NCBI GenBank assembly: GCA_022410635.1
Contig: JAJVDF010000236.1
Coordinates: forward strand, 1,153,421 to 1,217,420
Source: Tretioscincus oriximinensis
Taxonomy: Eukaryota; Chordata; Lepidosauria; Squamata; Gymnophthalmidae
Direction: 5' to 3'
DNA length: 64,000 nucleotides
The translations under genes were made by a program, and so were the position numbers. Of the stretch, positions 21,868-32,670 are shown one piece after another (the stretch's first letter is position 1; each line of letters starts with the position of its first letter). The notes under the pieces are model-generated. The model worked only from the letters and a program-made list of their open reading frames with translations, was not told the DNA's origin and did not search any database.

Positions 21868-22965
21868 ATAAGAAAAGCCGTACAGGATNGGGCCAGAGCC
21901 CATCNAGTCCAGCATTCTGTGTCACATAGATGCTCACCAAATGTCCCTGGGCAGCCTGAACAGAGGAAAGCAAAATATGCTGCTCCTGTTCCTGACTCCC
22001 TGCAAATGGCATTTCAGGAGTCCTGCCTGGTGCTCTATCCCAGAGGCAACATCCTGGCATCCATCCTACGACCCATTTATACCCTTGGTGTCCATAAACC
22101 TGTCTAGTTCTGACTTGAAGCTATCCAAGCTGTCAGCTACCACCACCTCTTCAGGAANTAAATCCCACAGGCCGATGACCCTCTGGGTGAAAAAATACTT
22201 TCCTTTGTCTCACTTTTCTGTCCATCAGTTTCAAGGAGGGCCCTCTGGTCCTTGTGTTGTGTGATAGAGAAAACATTTTTCCATATTCACCCTATCCATC
22301 CCATGCATCTGAAGAAGTCGACCTGTCTACGAAAGCTTATGCCAACCACTTTTCTCAAGTTAGTCTCAAAGTGCTGCTAGCTCCTTTGCTGGACTACATG
22401 CATAATTTTGTACACTTCAATCAGATCACCTCTCAAACGTAGCCTTTCGAGGCTGAATATGCCCAGACGTTGCAGCCTAACCTTATAAGGCAAGTGCTCC
22501 AGACCCTTGATCATTTTTGTTGCCCTTTTCTGCCCCTTCTCCAGTTCCACAATATCCCTATTGAAATGTGGTGGCCAGAACTGAACACAGGATTCCAAAT
22601 GTGGCCTCACCACAGATTTATAAAGAGGCAAAACAACATTTGCTGACTTGTTTTCGATTCCTTTCCTAATNATCCCCAACATGGAATTTGCCTTTTTTGC
22701 TGCTGCTGCACACTGGGTTGACATTTTCATTGAATTGTCCACNAACACCCCAAGATCCTTTTCTTGCTNGGTCAGAGAAAGCTTGNTTCCCATCAGGTGG
22801 TAGGAGTAGTTGGGGTTCTTTGCCCCAATATGCATGACCTGGCACTTGCTTAAGTTGAAGTGCATTTGCCACTTGCCCACTCACCCATTTCAATAGATCA
22901 CTCTGGAGNGCCTTACAATCACTTTCAGTTTTCACTACCCGGAATAGTTTAGTGTCGTAGCACCT
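21868..22965 (-). mobile_element. CR1 LINE, ORF2 C-terminal half and 3' end
   Basis: The 3' end lies at 21868 ('acataagaaaagccgtacag'). Minus-strand translation at 22880-22377 gives 'MGKWQMHFNLSKCQVMHIGA' and 'LYKSVVRPHLESCVQFW', the C-terminal region of CR1 ORF2, nearly parallel to the copy at 27-28.3 kb. A foldback element (22306-22398) is inserted in it and Ns create false stops. The 5' end is truncated near 22965, just before the FADDT active-site block. Confidence 0.85.
22306..22398 (+). mobile_element. Foldback/MITE-type repeat inserted in CR1
   Basis: The segment from 'gcatctgaagaagtcgacct' to 'ctagctcctttgctggact' interrupts CR1 coding that resumes at 'acatgcataattttgtacac'. It is the plus-orientation counterpart of 2724-2812. 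Confidence 0.75.
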
Positions 22966-23715
22966 GGCTACTTTACTGGGGTTTTATACCCTACTTTTCT
23001 CAAGACAAACAAGGACATTCATAACCCACTCATTGCTATCATTAAAATTGAAAATACTAAAAACTTGCCCGCCGCAAGAACTGCCTTTGCTTCCAATTAT
23101 GGATAAGCTAATGGAATTAGCCAGGCAACGGGCCCTAGTCTCTCCTCCCCCTTGCACCAATCCATGCCTCAACCCATGCCCCTTCCCACTCCTCCTTCAC
23201 TTGCCACTTCTTTCTCTCTCCATTTTCCTTTTATGCCTACCCATCTTCATCCTTTCCTCTTTGGAGGCTGCCAAAGTTCCAAGCCCTGTCATTGGTCTCT
23301 GGAGGCTGCCAAAAATCCAAGCCCTGTCATTAGTTGTTATATCTTAGATAATGTTGGACTCTTTGGTACATGTTTATTGAATGTACAGATACACAGAAAA
23401 CCCCTTTCTTCCTCATCCGCATGGGATGAGCCTATCAGGACATGGAATGGGTCTTTACTCCACCCTTGCCCATCTCTCACTGCCCACAAGATCTCTGCCC
23501 CAGACAATGGTGAATCATCACTTGCCCCATGATCCTGCATTATGAAGCCCCCACCAAAGGAACCCCAGCTTTGCTGGCCCTCAAGGGGATTTTCCTCTTC
23601 CTGGCCCTTCTTCCTCATCCCAGGATGGAATATGTGGCTCTGTTCACAAGACAGGGAAATCAAGGGGGTCTCTTTTTTCTTCCTGTGCCTCCCATCTCCC
23701 AAACTGAGCATCCTG
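22966..23715. other. Unassigned stretch
   Basis: Short open frames on both strands show no domain. 'aagccctgtcattg...' is repeated at about 23280 and 23320 (a 40-bp local tandem duplication). Nothing else is recognised. Confidence 0.3.
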
Positions 23716-23960
23716 AATTGAGACGCAGCCCACCTAGCCCAGCATTCTGTCTCACACAGGGGGCCACCTGGGCAACCTCACGCGAAGGAGGGAAAACCCT
23801 CAGCTCTTGGAATAGGGACTTGCCACCCACGTGCTAGTGTAGACAATGGCAGGCCCCAATGAGCCAAATGGAGCTCACCAATTGCACTAGGGCAGTCCCA
23901 AGCGGAAGGAGGAAAAACCATTGCCTTGACTCCCCGCAAACTGTACTTCAGGAATACTGC
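23716..23960 (-). mobile_element. CR1-type 3' fragment
   Basis: Minus-strand tail words 'cagcattctgtctcacacag', 'ttggaatagggacttgccac' and 'gtgtagacaatggcaggccc' match the 6.0, 26.6 and 60 kb fragments. Confidence 0.6.
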
Positions 23961-24530
23961 TTGTTTGCATGGCCAGTCATGGCAAGAGGACTCCACGTCA
24001 CACTTTCCGAAGAAAGCAGCTTGGCATTTTACTGGGGCCAAAATGAAAGTCCAGCGAAGAGATTCAACCCAAAAGGTCCAAAGACAAAGAAAATGTCCCA
24101 GAGAAACTATAACAGGAAAAAAACTCTCCTCCCACAAGGGCACCAAAACACAGTGTCTGGAGTGTGGCCTGTGGACAAACTGATAGAAACTTTAATACAT
24201 ATATTGACAGACGAGTTATGCCCTCAAATTTTGGTCTTCCTCAGTGGCCTCTTCTTAAACAACCACAATTTACAACAAACTCCAAATGAAGCAGCTGCAC
24301 AGAACACCAAATGCAATTTTGGAGACGGTTATAAATTGGGGTTTCAGAGAAGAGTCCACTAGGGAAGCCAAAACCTCAAGGACCCATGGGGACATTGGTG
24401 CACCAACCCTTCCATGTGTTCCACTGGGAGCAGAACAGCAGAANACATCATCGTATCAGAAGCACCGTGACCTCAGGGTGCTTCTTGGACTTTTCTGGGC
24501 TTGTTAGGTTCTTTTCAGTTACGTTTTACT
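23961..24530. other. Unassigned stretch
   Basis: A plus-strand frame at 23926-24183 ends with a CxxC motif (QCLECG), but no zinc finger follows and no splice sites frame it. Confidence 0.25.
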
Positions 24531-25039
24531 TACTGTATTTTTTTCATTATAAGATACACTTGACTGTAAGTCGCAGAGGAGGAAAATAAGGAGAATAAAT
24601 CTGGAACCAAATGTTGTGCTAAAATATTTAATATAAAAATGTAAGAGAATAATATTTCAATCCATGGCTTAGCTTCACGAATGAATATCCCTGTGAAGAT
24701 CCCTGTCCACATCTGATGCTCTGAACTGCCCAATGGCATCTTTAGGAAGAGGTTCAGTGTGTGCAGAACTGCACCCACCCTTTGCACCCAGGACCCACCT
24801 GCCAGGGCTTAGCTAGCTGGGAGGGTAATAGGGAGAACCTCGGGTGACAGGTGTTCCATTGGCGTGTCCTTCTCCTAGGTAGACGGCCTGCCAAGGCTAC
24901 ACCGGCCCAAGTTTGAAGTCAGTGTAGACCTTCTCTTAGGTTGGCTGCCAACCAAGGTTCAGGAGCCCAACCTGCCTGAAAGCAGATCCATCNTTGCAGT
25001 TCATCAGACACACTTTAGAGTTCTACCNTAGTGGGGTCT

Positions 25040-25117
25040 TGAACTCTCGACCTTTTGAGTTAGCATGAGTCTTAACGGCAATTTAGCTGGTTGAGCTACG
25101 GAGTGCTATTTCAACGA
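25040..25117 (-). repeat. tRNA-like sequence, probable SINE head
   Basis: On the minus strand the segment holds an A-box-like GTAGCTCAACCAG and a B-box-like GGTCGAGAGTTCAAGACC at tRNA spacing. I cannot fold it into a sound cloverleaf, so a functional tRNA is unlikely. Confidence 0.4.
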
Positions 25118-25186
25118 TGTAAAGTCCACAGCAGTATTGAGAGCCATCATTAACAAACGAGGAGACTTCAATGTTCAGGAACTCTC

Positions 25187-26467
25187 CTAGTCATCTGGGA
25201 ACCCCAAGAACTCCTCATCACTAGTGTCAGACTTCAGGAAGCACAGATGCTCGCGGTCACTGGTGTCACTCCCTTCGCTCTCTTCACAGGTGACGTCATC
25301 ATCATCCGCTCCATCCAAGGCGTTGCTAATGCCACACTTTTTGAATGACCGTATGATGGTTGCATCTTGCACAGACTCCCACGATGTTTGCACCCATTCA
25401 CATACCTGTGTGATCGTGGGCCTCTTCAGCCGTCCAGCATGTGTCACATCACGGTTATCCTCAGCCACCCACTTGTCCCATGCTTCTTGCATAAAGACTT
25501 TGAATGGTTTGTTGATGGAAACGTCAAAAGGTTGCAATTGGCTGGTAAGGCCCCCAGGGATGACAGCAAGATGAGTCTTCGCTTCTTTAAAGCTCTTTCT
25601 TGCAGTTTCACTAAGATGTGCTCTAAACTGGTCCAGCACTAATAGGGCAGGTTTTTTCAGAAGCTCCCCAGGACGCTTGGACCATACTTTTTCCACCCAG
25701 ACTCTCAGCCCATTTTCGTCCATCATTCCTTTCTCATGAATATGCACAACAACGCCATGTGGGATCGCTTCTTTGGGCACGGCTTTCCTTTTGAAAATTA
25801 ACATGGGTGGCAATTTGGCGCCATCCGCAGAGCAGGACAACACAACCGTATAATGGGTTTTCTCGTGTCCTGAGGTTTTTGCAGCGATGGTTTCTGCACC
25901 TTTCAGAGAAACAGTCCCTTTTGACGGCGCATCAAAGGTCAGCAAGACTTCATCCATATTCCAAATCTGGCCAATTTTGAAATCGTATTTCTTCCTAGCA
26001 TCAGTTACAAATTTGTGAAAAGACAGAATCTTTGACTCGTACTCTTTGGGCACTTTTTGTTCAGTCCTCGTTCCATTGCGCAAAGTGAGGCCACACCGCC
26101 TCATAAACCTGTAGCACCACGAGAGTGAACCAGTAAAATCCTGAATGCCTTTCTCTGCCGCGATGCGCTTGGCTTCGTCCATGATCAGTTTTGTAGAGAC
26201 TGAGGTGCCGTCGCTCCTGTAGCGCATGATCCACTCTTTCACGTCCACCTCGATCTCTGGCCACTTTGCCGCATGCCCACGGAACGTGTGCTTGCTTTTG
26301 TCAGCCTTTAGCAGCTGGTCCTCCTGTTTCCGCCACTCCCTGATCATTTTTTCAGTGGGGAGTGGCCCAAAATGTCTCTCTGCTGCTCTGTTTCCATGTT
26401 CCTTAGCATATCTTACTACCTCCAGTTTAAAAGGAATGTTATATGCTACCCTTTTCTGCTTTGACAT
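25187..26467 (-). CDS. Pogo-like transposase, second family, intact
   Basis: A 426-residue uninterrupted frame starts MSKQKRVAYN. It has an N-terminal HTH (about 10-50), a CENPB-type HTH region (about 65-135) and a DDE_1 core. The likely acidic triad is Asp172 (WNMDEVLL), Asp279 (LVLDQFRAH) and Asp315 (QPFDVSINKPFK), again DD35D. The C-terminus is rich in Asp, Glu and Ser with a repeated SDTSD motif. The N-terminal signature (NRAAERHFG, MIREWRK) places it in a different pogo lineage from the protein at 14.8 kb. With no stops it is either recently inserted or under selection; transposition by cut-and-paste at TA is the family activity. Confidence 0.9.
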   Translation of the reverse strand: MSKQKRVAYNIPFKLEVVRYAKEHGNRAAERHFGPLPTEKMIREWRKQEDQLLKADKSKHTFRGHAAKWPEIEVDVKEWIMRYRSDGTSVSTKLIMDEAKRIAAEKGIQDFTGSLSWCYRFMRRCGLTLRNGTRTEQKVPKEYESKILSFHKFVTDARKKYDFKIGQIWNMDEVLLTFDAPSKGTVSLKGAETIAAKTSGHEKTHYTVVLSCSADGAKLPPMLIFKRKAVPKEAIPHGVVVHIHEKGMMDENGLRVWVEKVWSKRPGELLKKPALLVLDQFRAHLSETARKSFKEAKTHLAVIPGGLTSQLQPFDVSINKPFKVFMQEAWDKWVAEDNRDVTHAGRLKRPTITQVCEWVQTSWESVQDATIIRSFKKCGISNALDGADDDDVTCEESEGSDTSDREHLCFLKSDTSDEEFLGFPDD

Positions 26468-26549
26468 CTTTGGATGTAGCGTGAGACGATAGTAGTCTTC
26501 TGCAAGAAAATACAGTAACGAAAAGCACGGTCAGCACCGGATCCTTCGT

Positions 26550-26720
26550 CGTCGTTTCAGGCTGCGTCCACATGGAGCCTGATGCTGGGCTGTCCCTCGG
26601 AATAGGAGCCTGCCAACCACATGGCGGTGTAGACTATGGCAGGCCCCAAATACTGGCATGTGGATGGCCAAGCTCTGCCCCAAGATGTGACCCAGGATAA
26701 GGCTCTGTGTGGACGGGGCC
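26550..26720 (-). mobile_element. CR1-type fragment
   Basis: It shares 'ggtgtagactatggcaggcc' and 'tggcatgtggatggcc' with the 6.1 and 60.1 kb fragments. Confidence 0.5.
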
Positions 26721-26813
26721 TTAGTTATTATTTACTTAGTGGTTTATATCCTGGCCTTTGGCTAGACATCTCCTCCTCATTTTTAGAAAAGGCTGTTTTT
26801 AATGTGTTAAAAT

Positions 26814-26895
26814 GATGGTTTTATTGTTAACTGCCCTGAGACCTACGGGTGTAGGGCGGTATAGAAATGTAAATAAATAAATAAAAAATAAATAA
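26814..26895 (+). mobile_element. SINE 3' tail
   Basis: The segment reads 'aactgccctgagacctacgg' then 'gggcggtatagaaatg' and an (aataaata)n tail, the same 3' end as the full SINE at 47.9-48.2 kb. Confidence 0.65.
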
Positions 26896-26994
26896 ATATC
26901 CAGCCATTCACTAATGGAAAAATAGGAAAAATAAAAACAAAAACATCCATGAAGAAAATCCATACTCTCCCTTCCTCGCTCCAATGCATCTATC

Positions 26995-28335
26995 CTCCCT
27001 GGAAGGACAGATGAAGAGCCATCCTGGATCAGGCCGCAGCCCATCAAGTCAGGCATTCTGTGTCACACAGAGGCCCACCAGATGCACCTGGGCAGTCCGA
27101 ACAGAGGAAAGCAAAATATGCCCCTGTTCACGACTCCCTGCAAATGGCATTTCAGGAGTCCTGCCTGTTGCTCCATCCCGGAGGCAAAATCCAGACATCC
27201 ATCCTAGAATCCATTTATACCTTTAGTGTCCATAAACCTGTCTAGTCCTGTCTTGAAACTATCCAAGCTGTTAGCTTCCACTACCTCTTCAGGAAGTAAA
27301 TTCCACAGGCCGATGACCCTCTGGGTGAAAAAATACTTTCCTTTGTCTGTTCTCACTTTTCTACCCAACAGTTTTAAGGAGGGCCCTCTGGTCCTTGTGT
27401 TGTGTGATAGAGAAAACATTTTGTACACTTCAATCAGATCACCCCTCAAACATCTCCTTTCAAGGCTGAAGAGGCCCAAACGTTGCAGCCTTGCTTCGTA
27501 AGGGAGGTGCTCCAGACCCTTGATCATTCTTGTTGCCCTTTTCTGCACCTTCTCCAGTTCCAAAATATCCCTCTTGAGATGTGGTGACCAGAATTGAACA
27601 CAGGATTCCAAATGTGGCCTCACCACAGATTTATAAAGAGGCAAAACTACATTTGCTGACTTGTTTTCGATTCCTTTCCTAATTATCCCCAACATGGAAT
27701 TTGCCTTTTTTGCTGCTGCTGCACACTGGGTTGACATTTTCATTGAATTGTCCACTAACACCCCAAGATCCTTTTCTTGCTCGGTCACAGAAAGCTTGGT
27801 TCCCATCAGGTGGTAGGAGTATTTTGGGTTCTTTGCCCCAATATGCATGACCTTGCACTTGCTTAAGTTGAAGTGCATTTGCCACTTTGATGCCCACTCA
27901 CCCAATTTCAATAGATCCCTCTGGAGTGCCTTACAATCATTTTCAGTTTTCACTACCCTGAACAGTTTAGTGTCGTCAGCAAACTTGGCTACTTCACTAT
28001 TTACCTCGGCATCCAGATCATTTATAAATATATTGAAAAGCAAGGGTCCCAGTACAGATCCCTGGGGTNCCCCACTTCTTACCTCTTTCCACTCAGAGAA
28101 CTGTCCGTTTATTACTACCCTCTGTTTTCTATCTTTTAGCCAGTTTCCAATCCAGGACAAAGTCTGTCCTCTTATACCATGAGTATGGAGCTTTTTTAGA
28201 AGCCTTTGATGAGGGACTTTATCTGGTGGCACTAAAGTCAAAAGCCTGGGTGAAGATGTTTGCTTCCCTCTGTTCAGGCTGCCCAGGTGCATCTGGTGGG
28301 CCTCTGTGTGAGACAGGATGGCTCTTCTTATGTTC
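26995..28335 (-). pseudogene. CR1 LINE: reverse-transcriptase C-terminal half and 3' end, best copy
   Basis: The minus-strand frame from about 28292 to 27204 is almost uninterrupted (one N) and gives 'KLHTHGIRGQTLSWIGNWL', 'PQGSVLGPLLFNIFINDL' and the active-site block KFADDTKLF, followed by the thumb and C-terminal 'LYKSVVRPHLESCVQFW'. This is the polymerase domain of CR1 ORF2. The 3' end runs to about 26995 ('ctcctggatcaggcc' type). It is 5'-truncated near 28335, where a short piece of CR1 3'-end sequence is joined directly to RT coding, indicating an internal rearrangement. Confidence 0.9.
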
Positions 28336-28339
28336 TTGT

Positions 28340-29100
28340 ATGTTTTACAGTGTAGGCAGCTGGCAAGCCTCTAGAGGAAGTCTGTTCCAGAATGTGGGGG
28401 CCACTACAGAGTAGGGCCTCCTACGTGCCCATACCCCCCACATGCCTCCAAGGGAAGGAACTCCCAGAAGGCCTTCTCCTTGGGATCTTAGTGAACCGAC
28501 AGGTCTATCTGGGAGAAGGTGCTCAGGCTGTCTAGAGCTTTCTATGCTAATACCAACACCCTCAATTGGGCTAAGTAACAAGTAGGCAGCCAGAGGAGAT
28601 CTTTAAGGGCCGGCATAATGTGCGTCCGCCCAGAGACTCCCATCAACAACTTGACTGCTGCATTCTGCACTAATTCCAGCTTCTGGACTATTTTCAAGGG
28701 TAGCCCCACACAGAGCACATTATAGTAGTTGGATGTGGAAGTTACCCAAGTGTGGCTTACTGTGGCCAAGTTATTCTATCCAAGAATGTCCGGAGCTAGG
28801 GAATGTCCAGAGACAGGTCGGCACTCCTGAGCCACCTGAGCCTCAAAAATCAAGTGACAGACGATTCCAAGAGCATCCCCAGATCACGGACCTGGTCTTT
28901 CTGGGGCAGAATAACCTCATCAATAGGCGGGTCCTCCTTAACTTCCTGACCTCTGGATCTTTTAAAACACAATACCTCTGCCTTGGCTGGATTCAGGTTC
29001 AATTTTTGGGTCCACATCCAGCCCTTTCATTGCCCCCACTTCATTCATATGAGATGGAGAGACAGCGTTGGGTGTCATCAGAATACTGATGCAGCGTTAT
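28340..29100 (-). mobile_element. L2 LINE ORF2 C-terminal fragment
   Basis: Minus-strand translation gives 'VLCVGLPLKIVQKLELVQNA' and 'ALKDLLWLPTCYLAQLRVLV' (28769-28542), then 'APTFWNRLPLEA' (about 28400), the order of blocks in the L2 C-terminus. Upstream frames (28860-29089) match the preceding L2 region but are shifted. Decayed. Confidence 0.75.
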
Positions 29101-29764
29101 AGCCGAGAGCCTCGGAATTCTGCTACGGGGATCTGCTGCTGATGTACTGTTATGGGGCAGCCTCACTGCGTGGCACCAGCTGCCTTTCCCACCTGCCTAA
29201 ACTGTCCATTTTTCTGGAGCCACGGACAGGCACCGAGATGGCGTGAGGCCAGGGCACCATGAAACAAGAACTAATGGAATTAAAGAGAACCTCCAACCAT
29301 CTGAGAAACCCCACTTCCCTCCACCTCTCCCTTGCTGGCTATCCCAGACAGGGCATTAAAATTAAGCTCACGGCTTCATTGCAAATCGGCTCCAATCCCA
29401 GGCGTGGGGGGGGAGGGACGCCGATAACTACACAGTCAATCACCACATGCCTTACTTTGCGCCTCTCCCCCACCCAGGTTTGTGGTCAACTGACCCCCAA
29501 GGACAGGTTCCTTCAGCTCCGCCCACCTGCCTCTCACTATTGGCCGTGCTGAAGACATCGTGACTGGTGGCTGGAGGTGGCTCTTCCGGTACACAAACCC
29601 CCCTTCCCCCAAGAGTCGAACCCACTGGCAATTGTTACTGAGCTTCGCAGCCACTGTTAGGCTCAGCAGATTCGTCAGGTCAGCTGTGAGCATCAGACGG
29701 CCCTCTGCACTCTTCCCAGGTCCCAGGTCAAGAGCAGAGGCTGGCGACAGCTGACCAGACAGTC
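29101..29764. other. Unassigned stretch
   Basis: Short frames on both strands (for example plus 29259-29552) carry no recognised domain. I see no repeat family. Confidence 0.3.
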
Positions 29765-30127
29765 CTGGGATTTAGCAGGAAAGTGGGGCATTCATGCGTC
29801 CTCTATGGTTTCGCACAAACCCACGGCTTCCTTTGTAATAGCTGCCATTGCCACATCAGATAATACACATTGCAGCCTGTAATATTCCATTCACTCCATA
29901 CGGCAGACAGACATTCCACCACTGCCCACTTCTAGGTGGGAAAAAGTGTGTCTTATGGAGCGAAAAATACGGCACATTCGGCACACGTATTGAATTTTGC
30001 ATCCATTTGTCCACGGACCACTTTCCAGACAGGCTTGTACATTTGACTGGCACCTTGTGGGACTAAGGTTTTTCCCTTTCTTTTGCCTGTCGTATTTACT
30101 TTAGGGCGAAGAAGAAAGAAGAAAAAG

Positions 30128-30330
30128 AACTAGATTTTTATACCCTACTTTTCTCATCCAAGGGGACTCAAAGCGGCTTGCAAGGGTATTTTTCGCCCAA
30201 AGGTTAACATTCTATCTTCCCCACCAGGCTGTGATGGTTCTCAGTTACCTACTTGCGGTCAGTAGCAATTTCTTGCAATTCTTGCTTTCGAATAGCTGGG
30301 TTGGCCAAAGCTGCAGGCTAGTAGAAGGTG
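30128..30330 (-). mobile_element. SINE fragment
   Basis: It starts with 'tttttataccctacttttct' and 'gggactcaaagcggcttgca', the reverse complement of a common squamate-type SINE 3' end. The 5' head is not clearly recognised. Confidence 0.5.
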
Positions 30331-30592
30331 CTCAGCCCTCCCCATGTCTGACACAGGGCCTCCAAACCCCATCTCTCAGGTGAAAGACTGTCTCCTTAGC
30401 AATTGAGCCATTCTTTTTGTATACTGGGGCCACCATTTTGCCCACAGAAGACAACATATTGGCAGACAAGATCATTAAAAAGTGAACAGGAGGGATGGAA
30501 AGCAACTCCCAGTTGTGCTCACTTCCTAGCAGTTTCTCCAAGATCTACACCCCAGGTTCAGAAAAAGAATCTCTTGCTCACCCCACACTCAC

Positions 30593-30694
30593 CTTGGCAG
30601 GGGCTTCTGGAAGGCGAAGGCTCCTCTTTAATGCACACAGTTTCCTGTTCCTGCTCCACTTGGAATCCAATGTCATCTTGGACAATCTGCATTT
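30593..30694 (-). CDS. Exon E1 of the KRAB zinc-finger gene array
   Basis: A 102-bp exon lies between an acceptor (TTTTCCAAAG) and a donor (CCAAG then GTGAGT), phase 1 at both ends. It encodes E-M-Q-I-V-Q-D-D with an acidic glutamine-rich middle and the block CIKEEPSPSRSPCQ. The IKEE tetrapeptide fits the psi-K-x-E sumoylation consensus. It is the leftmost array exon and the nearest upstream exon to the zinc-finger exon at 5.9 kb. Homologues: E3, E4 and E5. Confidence 0.75.
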
Positions 30695-30825
30695 CTTTGG
30701 AAAACAAAGGCAATTGCATGGCAAATGCATCCACAGGGGGACAGAACTCTGGGGTATTAACTGAGGTCCAGAACTAGTTTGTGGAAGCATTTCTGCCAGA
30801 CCAAGGGGCATTCTTTGAAACTGAT

Positions 30826-31169
30826 GAGCACAAGAGTTAAGACAAACAAGGGCATTTTCCCACCTAAAGGATCATTGGACTGTGAAATTTACTTCCAGGT
30901 GATGGCAGTTAGCAGCCCGGATAGCTTAAAGAAAGGATTAGACAACTTCATGGAAGCCAAGGCTATAAATAGCTTCTAGGGTGGGAAATTCTTAATTCTT
31001 CCTCTGTGATGGAGCAACAGGCAGGGTTCCTGAGGTACCATTTGCAGGGAGTTGAAAACAGGTACAGGTTTTGCTTTCTTTAGCTTGAGATGCCATGGGG
31101 CAGCGGGTGGGCCACCATGTGAGACAGAAGGTTGGGCTAGATGGTCTCTGGGCCCATTCAGCAGGGCTC
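30826..31169 (+). mobile_element. CR1 3' fragment between exons E1 and S1
   Basis: It reads the plus-strand CR1 C-terminus and tail ('gacaaacaagggcattttcc', 'cccggatagcttaaagaaag', 'cattcagcagggctcc'). It lies in the intron between S1 and E1. Confidence 0.65.
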
Positions 31170-31257
31170 CAAATGCCAGCACCTGGGAGGGTTGTCTCCT
31201 GCTGGGCCCCCAATCTGAGCCCTGAAAGCCTTTTGTGGCTTTTTTATCTGGACTCAC

Positions 31258-31380
31258 CCAGGTTGGGTCTGCTAGGATAACTCATGTCATAGTTGCACCC
31301 CTGACCAGCAAACAGTCTCCTTTTCTCCATGGCTTCTTCCCTGCCCCATGCAGCAATGTCCACTTCATCAATGGAGGTGC
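31258..31380 (-). CDS. Exon S1 of the array
   Basis: A 123-bp exon, phase 1-1, between an acceptor (CTTATCCATAG) and a donor (CTGG then GTGAGT). It encodes a segment with DIAAWGREEAMEKRR then the tyrosine/serine-rich 'CNYDMSYPSRPNLG'. The frame is fully open, and its length and splice sites match S2 and S5 exactly. No known domain; likely a flexible linker between KRAB and zinc fingers. Confidence 0.75.
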
Positions 31381-31560
31381 CTATGGATAAGTGATTATAG
31401 GTGGCAATCATCTGCCTGACTCTCCCTGGGCACCACAGTGTATGTCCCCCTAAGCCCTTATAGAGGGGCACTGCCAAAGGAGCAATCGGGTGCATGGCTG
31501 GGGGTGTCAGACAGCTCTGTACTCTCCCAAGTCCTGGGTGATGGGCAGAGGTGGATGGCA

Positions 31561-31800
31561 GCAGGGGCGCCCTGGGATTTAAGTGCTGGCCCACCACTTC
31601 CTAACAGCTGCCACTACCACTACAATTCAAATAATGTACATCACGGTCTGTAACGCTAAATTCATTTCATAAGACACAGACATTTCCCACACACACTTTT
31701 GGGTGGGACAAAGTGTGACTTATGGCACCTTTGGAACATGTATTAAACAGAACATTGTTTGCTTATGTGAAGGTTCCTTCTAGGCAGGGCCCAGCAGAAT
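31561..31800 (-). repeat. Duplicated exon block 2, left part (flank only)
   Basis: The flank ('cacggtctgtaacgct', 'gtgtgacttatggcacctt') recurs here but its E exon is missing. The block appears to resume at 35456 with S2, the gap being filled by transposons. Confidence 0.6.
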
Positions 31801-31949
31801 CCACGTTAGATTTATCCCGGCTGTATTAATGACAAATCGACCAGAGGGGGCGCCAATATCCCCTTATAAAAGTTGCTTCTTTCTCCCTCCTGTCCAGCAT
31901 TCCAAGGGAACATAGGGACATCTCATCCACTTTGCAACATAGAATCAAC

Positions 31950-32670
31950 ATCACTAGTACCCGGAATCCCTGAAAATAAGGAAGTGTCTTATATCGAAAT
32001 TTTTGCTCCCAAAGATGCACTATGTCTGCGCTACATACTGTACAGTGAATCCTATCAAGAATTTCTTGTTACTGCCATTATTTCCATGTACAACAATCCC
32101 AACACTTATGAACACAAAGCAAGATTTATTCAATGACATGTCGTCTTCTGGAACATCATCAATCCAAACCCTGAATTTCCTGGTGAATTTCTTGTGACTC
32201 CATTTCTTTCAGAATCATTGGCCCAAATCTCTCCTGCCCAGCGGTAGCATCGTCCTTAAAGGAGCCCTTTTTGTCCAGCCAGTGTTGCGATGCTTTGAAT
32301 TCCTCGGGGGCGATTTCGAACTGTGGTGCCATTGCAAGTGCAAATTCTTGAATCTGAGCCCTAGTCACAACCAAAGCCTTTGCTCTCCTGGCCACAACCC
32401 ATTCACAGGTCAGGTCTTCCAGCTCGGAAAATAATGGATGGTGACCTGATCCACACTTGCGCTTTTGGGCATTTCCATTGTCCNCTTGTTGACTGAGGTT
32501 ACAGTAATCTGCTCGCCATTTTTGGATCAATCGGACACTCAACTTCTTCTCTTTGCAGAAAGCAGTAACATTTTTGCCCCAAGAGTCTTCCACAACCCGA
32601 TGGAATAGCTCTTTTTGCACTCATGTCTAGAGGTAAAAATATACCAGCCCTGTTATTCCTTGTGCTTTAG
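31950..32670 (-). mobile_element. Internally deleted copy of the 14.8-kb Tigger-like element
   Basis: Its left part matches the 3' non-coding end of the full element ('gaatcctatcaagaatt', 'gaacacaaagcaagatttat'). The coding remnant (32620-32159) joins residue 123 (QHWLD) directly to the C-terminal KGSFKD region. The full copy has TGTC at both breakpoints, so the deletion of about 780 bp used a 4-base microhomology. The start codon region is also altered. It cannot encode a transposase because the catalytic core is gone. Confidence 0.85.

Larger units (their letters stand above)
24533..26515 (-). mobile_element. Second pogo-like DNA transposon
   Basis: The ends read CTGTATTTT on the left and AAAATACAG on the right, each flanked by TA (24531-24532 and 26516-26517). 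One intact transposase is encoded on the minus strand. Between the left end and the coding region lies about 650 bp of non-coding sequence, including a tRNA-like segment. The terminal repeat is short as judged by eye. Confidence 0.7.
29765..31560 (-). repeat. Duplicated exon block 1
   Basis: This is one copy of a block whose order along the plus strand is a non-coding flank ('cttatggagcgaaaaatacg' at 29950), exon E1, exon S1, then a short 3' flank. The flank recurs at 31.6, 36.35, 38.25 and 46.94 kb. A SINE tail (about 30128-30330) and a CR1 (30826-31169) were inserted later, since other copies lack them at these places. Confidence 0.8.

Noticed and set aside
23926..24183. Plus-strand frame with an ECG-type CxxC, considered as a zinc-finger remnant
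   Set aside because: Only one CxxC, no histidine pair and no further finger.
25040..25117. Functional tRNA gene
   Set aside because: Box A and B are recognisable but the acceptor stem and anticodon arm do not pair convincingly; better explained as a SINE head.
25224..25642. Plus-strand frames over the second transposase
   Set aside because: Antisense shadows of an intact DDE transposase on the minus strand.
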